Assembly (NCBI GenBank): GCA_023429135.1 | Contig: JAEYWD010000027.1 | Coordinates: forward strand, 1 to 64,000 | Direction of reading: 5' to 3' | Length of the DNA: 64,000 bases | From: Bacteroidota bacterium | GTDB lineage: Bacteria; Bacteroidota; Bacteroidia; Bacteroidales; JAAUTT01 | Shown: positions 34,730 through 42,919 of the stretch, one piece after another | How positions within the stretch are numbered: the first letter of the stretch is position 1 | Layout: every line of letters begins with the position of its first letter | Notes under the pieces: generated by a model | What the model was told of the DNA's origin: nothing | The model's database searches: none | Seen by the model: only the letters and a program-made list of their open reading frames with translations | Made by a program: the position numbers and the translations under genes

Positions 34730-36895
34730 ATGGAAATTTGGGGAGGCGTAGAATGTACTGTAGCCCGGGTTAGAAACAAGGTACATGACCAATTGAAATT
34801 AAATGGCCACGAATCGAGGCCAAACGACCTGGAGCTTATTGCAGATTTAGGAATCCGCACAATACGATATCCTATTTTATGGGAAAAATACTTTAAGGGC
34901 CCGGAGGATTTCTTTTCGTTGCACGACAAACGACTTGAAAAACTCCGGGATCTTAATATTACCCCGATTGCCGGATTGGTTCATCACGGCAGCGGCCCTT
35001 TTATAACAGACCTTTTTCAGCCCGGTTTCCCGGAACTTTTAGCTGATTACGCCTATACAATTGCACAAAGATATCCCTGGATCGAATATTACAACCCTGT
35101 AAACGAACCACTCACTACCGCACGATTTTCGGGACTTTATGGAATCTGGTACCCGCATCATCAATCGGACGAGTCTTTTTCACGCATTTTCCTGAATGAA
35201 ATGAAAGGAATAATACTATCGATGAAAAAGATCAGAGAAATAAATCCAAATGCCAAATTAATTCCCACCGAAGATATTTGTAAGGTACACAGCACCCCAG
35301 CCCTTAAAAAGCAGGCCGATTTTGAAAATAACAGGCGTTGGCTTACATACGACATTCTTACAGGAAAACTAAAACCAAATCATCCTTTCTGGAAATATTT
35401 CATAAAACATGGAATAACACCCAAAGAGCTGGAATTCTTTACCAAAAACACATGTACACCATATATCTGCGGGTTCAACTATTATGTAACCAGTGAACGG
35501 TACCTCGACGAAAAAAAGTACCGGTACCCTCGTCGTTATCACGGAGGAAACGGAGAGACTGATTATGCCGATGTTGAAGCAGTACGGGTTGGTAAAATTG
35601 AACCATTTGGCTTTTATGGCTTGTTGAAAGAGAGCTGGGAAAGATATAAATTACCACTTGCTCTTTCGGAAGTTCATTTGGGATGTACACGCGAAGAACA
35701 GCTCCGCTGGTTTAACGAAGCGTATAATACTGCATTACAACTGAAAAATGAAGGGATTGACTTCAGGGCTATTACAGCCTGGTCGATATTAGGCAGTTAC
35801 GACTGGAACTCGCTTCTCCAGGTTCAAAATAAATGGTACGAATCTGGGGTTTACGATCTGAGACCAGGAGCTCCGAGGCCAACAGCCTTAGCACATCTCA
35901 TAAAAGATATTAATTCAAGCGGGTATGCTGATCATCCGTTGCTCGAAACTCCCGGCTGGTGGAAACGCGATATTCGCATACTTTATAATGCTCCTAAAAC
36001 ACCCAAAACTATTGAGGAGAATAAAAAAAACATATCACCTTTATTGATAATAGGTGCAAATGGTTCATTGGGACAGGCCTTTGCTCGTATATGTACCCTC
36101 CGCGGAATAGAATACAAGCTCCTGAGCCGCGAACAGTTCGATATAGCTTCCATGGCCTCTATGGAAAAATTTCTCCGGGACACCAGGCCCTGGGCCATAA
36201 TTAATGCTGCCGGATTTACCGACATCGACAAAGCTGAAACCTGTCCGCAGGAATGCTTCAGAGAAAACACCCTGGGAGCTGTGCTTTTATCGCAGGTATG
36301 TAAATCGGCAAATATCAGGTATCTCACGTTTTCGACCGATCAGGTTTTTAACGGCAAGAAAAAAAATCCTTATGAGGAAAACGATTTTACCGAACCATTG
36401 AATCGTTATGGCGAATCGAAAAAAATGGCCGAGGAATTTGTACTTAAAACCAACCCCGATACCTTAATCATCAGAAGTAGCTTTTTTTTCAATCCGTGGA
36501 CAAAAGACGACCTGCTTAAGGGTGTATTACAATCTTCTGCTTATCCGGACAAGCAAATTTATCTACCCTCAGATATAATTATTTCCCCTACCTACATCCC
36601 CGATCTTGTAAACCAGGCAATGGATTTACTTATTGATAACGACTCAGGAATCTGGCATCTTTCAGGACCAGATGAAATGTCGCATTTCAGCTTTATTCAA
36701 CTGGCGCTGAATATTGCCGAAAAAGGCCATAAACACATTGTACCTCAACCTTACGAAAAGCTCAATTTCACCGCCGAACGACCTTCATATTCAGTTTTGA
36801 AGAGCTCGCAGGGAATTGTTCTTCCTTCTATACATGCCAGTTTGAACAACTATTTTACCGAATTGAAACATAACCCCTTACAACAAGTAATCTGA
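34730..36895 (+). CDS. Fusion protein: GH1-like glycosidase domain + RmlD-like SDR domain
   Basis: A 721-residue two-domain protein. Residues about 1-420 resemble a clan GH-A family 1 beta-glycosidase: acid/base glutamate in YYNPVNEPLTTARF and a candidate nucleophile in LPLALSEVHLG; FNYYVTSERY and WSILGSYDWNSLL match GH1 elements. Residues about 435-721 are a dTDP-4-dehydrorhamnose-reductase-like SDR: LLIIGANGSLGQAFARIC, INAAGFTDIDKAE, STDQVFNGKKKNPYEE and catalytic YGESK. The domains are joined by a short linker rich in Lys/Asn. A hydrolase-type fold fused to a sugar-nucleotide reductase is unusual. The protein has no signal peptide, so it acts in the cytoplasm on intracellular substrates. 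Confidence 0.85.
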   Translation: MEIWGGVECTVARVRNKVHDQLKLNGHESRPNDLELIADLGIRTIRYPILWEKYFKGPEDFFSLHDKRLEKLRDLNITPIAGLVHHGSGPFITDLFQPGFPELLADYAYTIAQRYPWIEYYNPVNEPLTTARFSGLYGIWYPHHQSDESFSRIFLNEMKGIILSMKKIREINPNAKLIPTEDICKVHSTPALKKQADFENNRRWLTYDILTGKLKPNHPFWKYFIKHGITPKELEFFTKNTCTPYICGFNYYVTSERYLDEKKYRYPRRYHGGNGETDYADVEAVRVGKIEPFGFYGLLKESWERYKLPLALSEVHLGCTREEQLRWFNEAYNTALQLKNEGIDFRAITAWSILGSYDWNSLLQVQNKWYESGVYDLRPGAPRPTALAHLIKDINSSGYADHPLLETPGWWKRDIRILYNAPKTPKTIEENKKNISPLLIIGANGSLGQAFARICTLRGIEYKLLSREQFDIASMASMEKFLRDTRPWAIINAAGFTDIDKAETCPQECFRENTLGAVLLSQVCKSANIRYLTFSTDQVFNGKKKNPYEENDFTEPLNRYGESKKMAEEFVLKTNPDTLIIRSSFFFNPWTKDDLLKGVLQSSAYPDKQIYLPSDIIISPTYIPDLVNQAMDLLIDNDSGIWHLSGPDEMSHFSFIQLALNIAEKGHKHIVPQPYEKLNFTAERPSYSVLKSSQGIVLPSIHASLNNYFTELKHNPLQQVI

Positions 36896-36917
36896 AACTC
36901 TTAAATATTTGAACGCG

Positions 36918-38123
36918 ATGATAGGATCCATGCGAAAGTTCATGTTTGCTACTGGAATAGAAAACAGTTATCCCACCATACAACTGCCTGATGGTACAAC
37001 CAAAAGGGTAGACGAAATGGAGAAAGCAAAACATTATCAAAACTGGAAAACAGATTTTGAACTTACAAAAGAAATAGGCATCAGTTTTTTACGATACGGA
37101 CCACCTTATTTTTCGACCCACCTTGGTCCGGGCCGTTACGACTGGAGTTTTACCGATGAAGTTTTTAATGCCATGAAAGAAATGGATATTACCCCCATTG
37201 TGGACCTTTGTCATTTTGGAGTACCCGATTGGCTGGGAAACTTCCAGAATGCAGATTTTCCTGAGCATTTTGCCGATTACTCCATAGCATTTGCTCAAAG
37301 ATATCCATGGTGCCAGATCTATACCCCGATAAATGAAATTTTTATAGCCGCAACCTTTTCGGCATCTCATGGGTGGTGGAATGAGCGGCTCTCGGGCGAC
37401 AAATATTTCGTTAATGCATTGAAGAACCTCTGCAAAGCAAATATTTTGTCGATGAAAGCAATTCTAAAAATTCAACCAGAGGCAGTTTTTATCCAAAGTG
37501 AGTCGGCCGAGTACTTCCATGCCGAAGAGCCTTCGTGCGTTGAGATGGCTAAGGTATTGAACGAACGTAGGTTTTTGTCGCTCGACCTGGTTTATGGTTA
37601 CCCCATAAGCGTACCCATGTACGAGTTTCTGCTCGAAAACGGCATGACCAAAACCGAATATCACTGGTTTATGAATAATGCCAATACCTACCGGTGTATT
37701 ATGGGGAACGATTATTACATCACAAACGAACATCTTGTACATTCAAACGGAATGACAAGTGCTTCCGGTGAGATTTTCGGTTACCATGTTATTACCCATC
37801 AATACTTTAACCGGTATAACCTTCCGGTAATGCATACCGAAACCAATTTGCTGGAACCCCTATCCACCAACTGGCTGAAAAAGCAATGGACAAATGCTTA
37901 CCACCTGCGTCAGGAAGGGGTTCCGTTGCTTGGATTTACCTGGTACAGCCTTATCGACCAGGTAGATTGGAATACCGCTCTGCGAGAGGATAACGGAACC
38001 ATAAATGCACTAGGCTTATTTGATATGGACAGAAATATCCGGTCTGTCGGGAAAGAATATAAAAAACTAATTGAGCAATGGTCAACCGTGCTTGATCAGG
38101 AACCTTTCGGGGTGCATTTGTAG
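36918..38123 (+). CDS. GH1-like cytoplasmic glycosidase family protein
   Basis: A 401-residue protein clearly paralogous to the first half of the preceding fusion (both have AQRYPW before the acid/base site and share the segment layout up to TWYSL/AWSIL). Candidate acid/base glutamate in YTPINEIFIAA and nucleophile in LPVMHTETNLLEP. The usual NEP is NEI here. ATG at 36918 is preferred to an in-frame TTG at 36909. No signal peptide. It starts 22 bp after the fusion gene and ends before a strong terminator. Likely acts on an intracellular intermediate of the glycoconjugate; hydrolysis versus transglycosylation cannot be decided. Confidence 0.8.
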   Translation: MIGSMRKFMFATGIENSYPTIQLPDGTTKRVDEMEKAKHYQNWKTDFELTKEIGISFLRYGPPYFSTHLGPGRYDWSFTDEVFNAMKEMDITPIVDLCHFGVPDWLGNFQNADFPEHFADYSIAFAQRYPWCQIYTPINEIFIAATFSASHGWWNERLSGDKYFVNALKNLCKANILSMKAILKIQPEAVFIQSESAEYFHAEEPSCVEMAKVLNERRFLSLDLVYGYPISVPMYEFLLENGMTKTEYHWFMNNANTYRCIMGNDYYITNEHLVHSNGMTSASGEIFGYHVITHQYFNRYNLPVMHTETNLLEPLSTNWLKKQWTNAYHLRQEGVPLLGFTWYSLIDQVDWNTALREDNGTINALGLFDMDRNIRSVGKEYKKLIEQWSTVLDQEPFGVHL

Positions 38124-38135
38124 AAGTTCAAACTT

Positions 38136-38186
38136 AAAAAGTTCGGGTTTTCAGAGCATTACGCAAATGAAAGCCTGAACTTTTTT
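38136..38186. terminator. Bidirectional terminator, glycoconjugate plus arm / sbcC
   Basis: AAAAAGTTCGGGTTTTC (38136-38152) and GAAAGCCTGAACTTTTT (38169-38185) form a 17-bp stem with two G-T wobbles and a 16-nt loop, with an A-run and a T-run on the outside. It lies between convergent genes. Confidence 0.85.
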
Positions 38187-38238
38187 ATATTTATCTTAGT
38201 TCAATTCCTTCATTCTTTTCATTTACTTCATTTTTCAT

Positions 38239-41200
38239 TCAAGCCCTCTCCCAGCTCTTTTCCACCACACTCCCGGTTTCTTCGTAATTTTTCACTTTCA
38301 GGTGGATGTCAATTTCCTGGTTCATTTCTTCCACATGCGAAATAATACCAACAATGCGGTTTTCGTGGCGCAGAGATTTCAAGGTTTCGAAAACAATCTG
38401 GAGAGACTCCTTATCAAGAGATCCAAAACCTTCGTCGAGAAAAAAGAAATTTTCGTCGGCACCACTCAGCTTTCTGGTATTATCCGAAAGAGCTAAAGCT
38501 AAGGATAATGCAGCCTGGAAAGTCTGTCCACCCGATAAGGTTTTCACATTCCGCAATTTACCACCATTCAGATAATCTCGTATTTCGAAGTCGTTCTCCC
38601 CGTTAAGTTCCAGACTCAGTTTTTGTCCGCTGAGCTTATAAAACCTTTCGTTGGCCGAATGCACAAGCTCCTGCAGGTAAACCGACGAAATATACTTTAC
38701 AAAGCCATTGCCTTTGAATAGCTGTTTCAACGTTTTTATATCTTCGAGCCTGCTTCCGATTTTTGCTAATGAATCCAAAAGGCTTTCCCTGACGGCAAAA
38801 TCTCTTTTAATATTCTGCAGATATAATTCCTGTTGACCTTTCGCCTGATTTTTACGATTTAATTCCTCTGTAAGCTTTTGGATATTTTCCTGAATTTGCT
38901 GATATACAGAAGAATTAAACTGCTGCTCATTCATCTGGAGTTTTAGCAAATCGAGTTGCTTTACTACAAAATCCACCTCCTGCCGGAACGATGAAATCCG
39001 CTTACGGCCTTGTTCAAGATCCAGGTTCATACTCAGAATATTCTTAACATCTTCCTGTGAAGAAAACCTGGACTCCTTTAACTGCTCATTAACATTTATT
39101 TCAAGAGATTTTAGTGTCTGCTCTTCCTTTTCGAGCGACTTCCGGTTGGTGTCCAACTTTCCGGTAAGAGTGTCCTGCTCTTTGCGCAATTGAGTCAGTC
39201 TGTCAAGCGATTTTTGATATTGCGCCTCAATTTCCCGGTACTGTTTGAGTAGTGTTTCACTTTCAGCGCTAATCATATCAGGATTTTTACCGGCAAAGTT
39301 CCCGATATCCATTAGCGAAATCTGTTCCTTTAAAGTATTTGCTTCGGAAAGCTCTTTGATGGAATTCTTTTGAATATCTACAATAGCTTTGGTATATATT
39401 TCCTTTTGATTGCTGTCCTTTTCCGTTTGAATGCGCAAATCCTCAATTTCTTTTTCATATGTCGCAATTTCGGCCTGCACCTTTTCGGTTTGCTGAAACA
39501 TTGCTGTCAAGGCAGCTTCGTCCCTGATATCCTTCCATACAAAAAGTGCATTGTGCTCGGCACGCTGTTGTTGATTTTCTTCCAGCTTCCGCAGAATTTT
39601 TTGCAGGCTGTCTTCTTTAAGACAAAGTGCGGTGTTTATTTCGGTTAACTTTTTGAGGCCTTTATCAATCTGAATCAGGTACCGTTCATGATTCGAAAGC
39701 TCCTTCCCGATGTTTATAAGTCCTTCCCGGATGTTATGCGAATTAAATTTTTGAGGGTGCGATAGTGATCCGCACAACGGGCAGGGTTTTCCATCTTCCA
39801 GTGCCGTAGAGTATTCTTCCAGCTTTTGCTGAACCAGAAAATGTTGCTTTTCGATATTCAATACCTCTATTGCATTCTGGTGTGTCTGTTGTTTTTCCTC
39901 AAGAAGGGCAATAATCTGGTCGTAACTTTCGCTAACAGCAATTCCGATAAAAATATCGTTGTTGAATAAGGCTGCCTTTTGCTGAAGCAAATTCTCCATT
40001 TCCTTTTCCAGGACAGCCTTTTCAGCTTCAATTCCAGTACCGGTTTTTTCGAGCAGTGTGTTAACGGTGAACCAGTCGTGGACTTTCGAAAGTCGCGACA
40101 TATCAGGAATTCTTTCTTTTAAACCTTTCAGTTCATTCGACAGCTTTTCGTGTTTTTGCTTCTGCAATTCAATTTTTTCAGTTACTTCGGCAATAGTTTT
40201 TTCGCCGTTTGCAATGCGAAGCTGAAAGTTTTTGTACCGATCCTGTAAATCGAGTATCCGAACTATTTTTGATAATTCATCGGCCTTTTGCTTCAGAATT
40301 TCCCGTGTTTCGTAGTTCTTCCTGATTTTTTCAAAACCAATTTCCAGTTGTTGAATCTGCACAGTTATTTCACGGAGGCTTGTCTCGTCGCTTAACAGGC
40401 CTTTTTTGAGTTCTCCTATATTCGAACTTGCTGTAGCAATGGAACTCAAAAGCGTTTTAAAATGAATGATACAATACTCGAAATCAGCCAGCTTCCTTTC
40501 CAGATTTTCAATATCCGGCTCCTGCTGTTTTAGCGCAGTCAACTGTAGTTTATACGACTCAATTTTCTCTGCGGCCTCCTTCAACCTTTTCAATTTTCCT
40601 TCTTCCTCCTGCTGCAACGCTAACTCCTTAGTTGTTGTCTCAATTTCCTGAATTATTCCGGCAAGAAGCGTTTCTGTTTCAGTAATCTTTTCCTTGGTAA
40701 TTTCGCCCAACTGTTGTAGCTGACCTTCAATATTTTGCTTTTGCTGATTGGTTTTCGATTCTATGGAAGCTACCTTGTAATAAAGCTCAAAACGATCGAG
40801 GTTAAACAACTCTTTCATCATAAGGGTGCGATCCTTGCTTCCCAAAAGTAAAAACTCCTGGAATTTCCCTTGCGGGATGATGATGGTGCGCTTAAAATTG
40901 TCATAGCTCAACCCAATAATGCTTTCAAGCTTTTCGACCTCAATAGGATGCCATTTGCCGTCGGTTTTTCGATATGCTGTGCGATCGCAGGCTTTTACAT
41001 CGTCGAATTGCTTGCTGTTGCGGCGACTCCTTACCGAAGCCATATATTCGGTTTGCTCAGCCCCGGTGCGAAAAACAAAGTCTATCAGCATCTCGTTCGA
41101 CTTCAGGTTCATCATGTTGTAGTTGCGGTTGTCGCCCGAGAGGTTTAGCCGGTCGGATCTTCCGTACAGCGCAAAAGTAATAGCCTCGAGAATAGTCGAT

Positions 41201-41322
41201 TTTCCGCTTCCTACAGGACCAAAAATGCCAAAAATGCCAGCCGCGGTAAGCTTTGTAAAATCAATGGTTTGCTTCGCCTGATAGGAATAAATACCTTGTA
41301 TGGTGAGTGAAACTGGAATCAT
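38239..41322 (-). CDS. sbcC: Nuclease SbcCD subunit C (SMC-like ATPase)
   Basis: A 1027-residue Rad50/SbcC protein. Walker A (GPVGSGKSTILEAITFALYG) at residues about 34-50, two long coiled-coil arms, a CxxC zinc hook (GKPCPLCGSLSHP) near residue 512, ABC signature LSGGQTFQAALSLALALSD and Walker B FFFLDEGFGSLD near the C-terminus. With SbcD it cuts hairpins and protein-blocked DNA ends, relevant for the many palindromes in this chromosome. It begins 10 bp after sbcD. Confidence 0.96.
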   Translation of the reverse strand: MIPVSLTIQGIYSYQAKQTIDFTKLTAAGIFGIFGPVGSGKSTILEAITFALYGRSDRLNLSGDNRNYNMMNLKSNEMLIDFVFRTGAEQTEYMASVRSRRNSKQFDDVKACDRTAYRKTDGKWHPIEVEKLESIIGLSYDNFKRTIIIPQGKFQEFLLLGSKDRTLMMKELFNLDRFELYYKVASIESKTNQQKQNIEGQLQQLGEITKEKITETETLLAGIIQEIETTTKELALQQEEEGKLKRLKEAAEKIESYKLQLTALKQQEPDIENLERKLADFEYCIIHFKTLLSSIATASSNIGELKKGLLSDETSLREITVQIQQLEIGFEKIRKNYETREILKQKADELSKIVRILDLQDRYKNFQLRIANGEKTIAEVTEKIELQKQKHEKLSNELKGLKERIPDMSRLSKVHDWFTVNTLLEKTGTGIEAEKAVLEKEMENLLQQKAALFNNDIFIGIAVSESYDQIIALLEEKQQTHQNAIEVLNIEKQHFLVQQKLEEYSTALEDGKPCPLCGSLSHPQKFNSHNIREGLINIGKELSNHERYLIQIDKGLKKLTEINTALCLKEDSLQKILRKLEENQQQRAEHNALFVWKDIRDEAALTAMFQQTEKVQAEIATYEKEIEDLRIQTEKDSNQKEIYTKAIVDIQKNSIKELSEANTLKEQISLMDIGNFAGKNPDMISAESETLLKQYREIEAQYQKSLDRLTQLRKEQDTLTGKLDTNRKSLEKEEQTLKSLEINVNEQLKESRFSSQEDVKNILSMNLDLEQGRKRISSFRQEVDFVVKQLDLLKLQMNEQQFNSSVYQQIQENIQKLTEELNRKNQAKGQQELYLQNIKRDFAVRESLLDSLAKIGSRLEDIKTLKQLFKGNGFVKYISSVYLQELVHSANERFYKLSGQKLSLELNGENDFEIRDYLNGGKLRNVKTLSGGQTFQAALSLALALSDNTRKLSGADENFFFLDEGFGSLDKESLQIVFETLKSLRHENRIVGIISHVEEMNQEIDIHLKVKNYEETGSVVEKSWERA

Positions 41323-41332
41323 CTGCTTTGCT

Positions 41333-42559
41333 TTAAACGGATTCTTCTTCTGATAATACTTCTTTAAACAGGCTCATAATTCCCGATCCGGGCTGCTGTC
41401 CCTTTTCGTGTAAAAAATAATCCTTGAAAAGGCTTTCGAGATCTTTTGTGAGGTCGATGTTTTGATGGGAACTCAGGCCTATTAAATCAGGATTTTTCAC
41501 TTCGGGAATCAACGATACAATCCCGCTGTGCGCATTCATAAGCTTTTTTCTGTCGTCGGCAGTTAAGTAACTGTCCGTTACCATAGTCAATTCTACAAGC
41601 GCATTGGGATTTTGTTGCAACCACTCCAGCGCTTCTTCAATACTTTTGGAACGCTTCCGTAGCAGTTTCTTACCCGATTTTAATTCTATGGAAGAAACTT
41701 TTGCCGGTTGACCTGGCAAAACATCAATCAACTGCACAAACTTACTTTGATTTGCTTCGCTAAAACTGTAGGCCAGAGGACTGCCGGAGTAAACAACCGG
41801 AGCGCCTTCGGGAACTACAAAACGCTGCCGGTGCAAGTGACCAAGAGCTGTGTATTGGATCTGCGGAGGAATACTGTCGGCATAAATCAGTTGAGCGCCG
41901 CCAATGTGCAAAATGGGTTTTTCATCATCAGGTTCTTCGGGAATGGCATCGCCGGTTTTAATAAACATCAGGTGAGCCATTAAGATATTTACACCAGCAT
42001 TATCGCAATACTTACTGGCAAGCTGTTGCCATTTATCTTTAAGAACCGACCTCAGTTCTGCCTCCTGATCTTCGGCTCCAAGATAGGTTCTCAGGCGATA
42101 TTCATTGGCATATGGGGTTACAAGAACCCGGAGTTCTTCTTTAACATCAGGCATTCTCAGGCTGAAAAAACCCTCATCGCTATTTAGTATTTTCAAACCC
42201 GACTCGAGTTCAAAAGAAGGAACATGCGTATGCGGATAACCGGCAAAGAGAATTCCGCATTCGCGGGCTAAAGGGTCAGGGGCTTCAATTCTGTCGGGCG
42301 AGTCGTGGTTTCCGGCAATGGCAATTACGGCCCGCCTGCAATTTGCTGTAAGTTTCTTAAGAGACTTATAAAACAGCTCTGTAGATTCTACCGGCGGATT
42401 ATAGGTATCGAAAAGATCGCCCGAAATCAACACAACATTTACATCCTCCCGCTCAGCAATCTCGTTTATCTCGTTTAATACTTCTTCCTGCTCCTGATGC
42501 CGCGAAAAATTATTCAGGTATTTTCCAAGATGCCAGTCCGATGTATGAAGAATTTTCAT
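41333..42559 (-). CDS. sbcD: Nuclease SbcCD subunit D
   Basis: A 408-residue Mre11-like metallophosphoesterase: HTSDWHLGK at residues 5-13, VLISGDLFDTYNPP, AIAGNHDSPDRIE, and the late ligands ALGHLHRQ. These supply the two-manganese site. The length matches the family including the C-terminal capping domain. First gene of the sbcDC operon; a terminator and a candidate -7 element lie directly upstream. Confidence 0.95.
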   Translation of the reverse strand: MKILHTSDWHLGKYLNNFSRHQEQEEVLNEINEIAEREDVNVVLISGDLFDTYNPPVESTELFYKSLKKLTANCRRAVIAIAGNHDSPDRIEAPDPLARECGILFAGYPHTHVPSFELESGLKILNSDEGFFSLRMPDVKEELRVLVTPYANEYRLRTYLGAEDQEAELRSVLKDKWQQLASKYCDNAGVNILMAHLMFIKTGDAIPEEPDDEKPILHIGGAQLIYADSIPPQIQYTALGHLHRQRFVVPEGAPVVYSGSPLAYSFSEANQSKFVQLIDVLPGQPAKVSSIELKSGKKLLRKRSKSIEEALEWLQQNPNALVELTMVTDSYLTADDRKKLMNAHSGIVSLIPEVKNPDLIGLSSHQNIDLTKDLESLFKDYFLHEKGQQPGSGIMSLFKEVLSEEESV

Positions 42560-42579
42560 GTTCAGGGTTATTTTGAAAT

Positions 42580-42622
42580 AAAAAAGTGATCCCGAAAGTT
42601 TAATTCGCTTCCAAGATCACTT
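42580..42622 (-). terminator. Terminator just upstream of sbcD
   Basis: On the minus strand AAGTGATC (42622-42615) pairs with GATCACTT (42591-42584), a perfect 8-bp stem, followed by TTTTTTA. It would stop transcripts entering from the upstream GH3 cluster, 20-60 bp before the sbcD start codon. Confidence 0.6.
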
Positions 42623-42630
42623 CAAATATA
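42623..42630 (-). promoter_or_regulatory. Candidate -7 element of sbcDC
   Basis: TATATTTG on the minus strand matches TAnnTTTG exactly. It abuts the first arm of the terminator hairpin, so transcription would start inside that arm and the sbcD mRNA would lack an intact terminator. No clear -33 TTG. Confidence 0.5.
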
Positions 42631-42833
42631 AGCAGTAGTGCGTAAAGACTGAAATTATAAAGCTTCAGGTTATACCCAAATCAGGAAAGTTTTGAACAAT
42701 GAGAAGATTGTTTAACTATTTATGACAGATTTTGGTAAGAGATTGTAAATGTTAAATGTAGCCATTGCGACGATGTTGACATAACCTCTTTGCTAATGTT
42801 TCCCGCGTCGCTGAAATATGATTTAAATTCTTT

Positions 42834-42862
42834 CCCGGGGTTCCGCTTCGCTTCACCCCGGG
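42834..42862. repeat. Short hairpin repeat with CCCGGG arms
   Basis: CCCGGGGT (42834-42841) and ACCCCGGG (42855-42862) are perfect inverted repeats around the loop TCCGCTTCGCTTC. GC-rich against an AT-rich background; resembles small dispersed palindromes of Bacteroidota (from memory). Confidence 0.6.
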
Positions 42863-42919
42863 CTACAAATAGGTCTCACCTACTGGCGCTTAATACAATA
42901 CATATCATCAACCCAAAAG

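Larger units (their letters stand above)
42560..42919. other. 360-bp intergenic region between the GH3 gene and sbcD
   Basis: No gene. Contains the sbcD-proximal terminator and candidate promoter (42580-42630), and a second hairpin at 42834-42862 (CCCGGGGT and ACCCCGGG, 13-nt loop) near the end of the GH3 gene. The latter, with TTCCGCTTCGCTTC in the loop, looks like a dispersed palindromic repeat. Nothing else is recognised. Confidence 0.6.
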
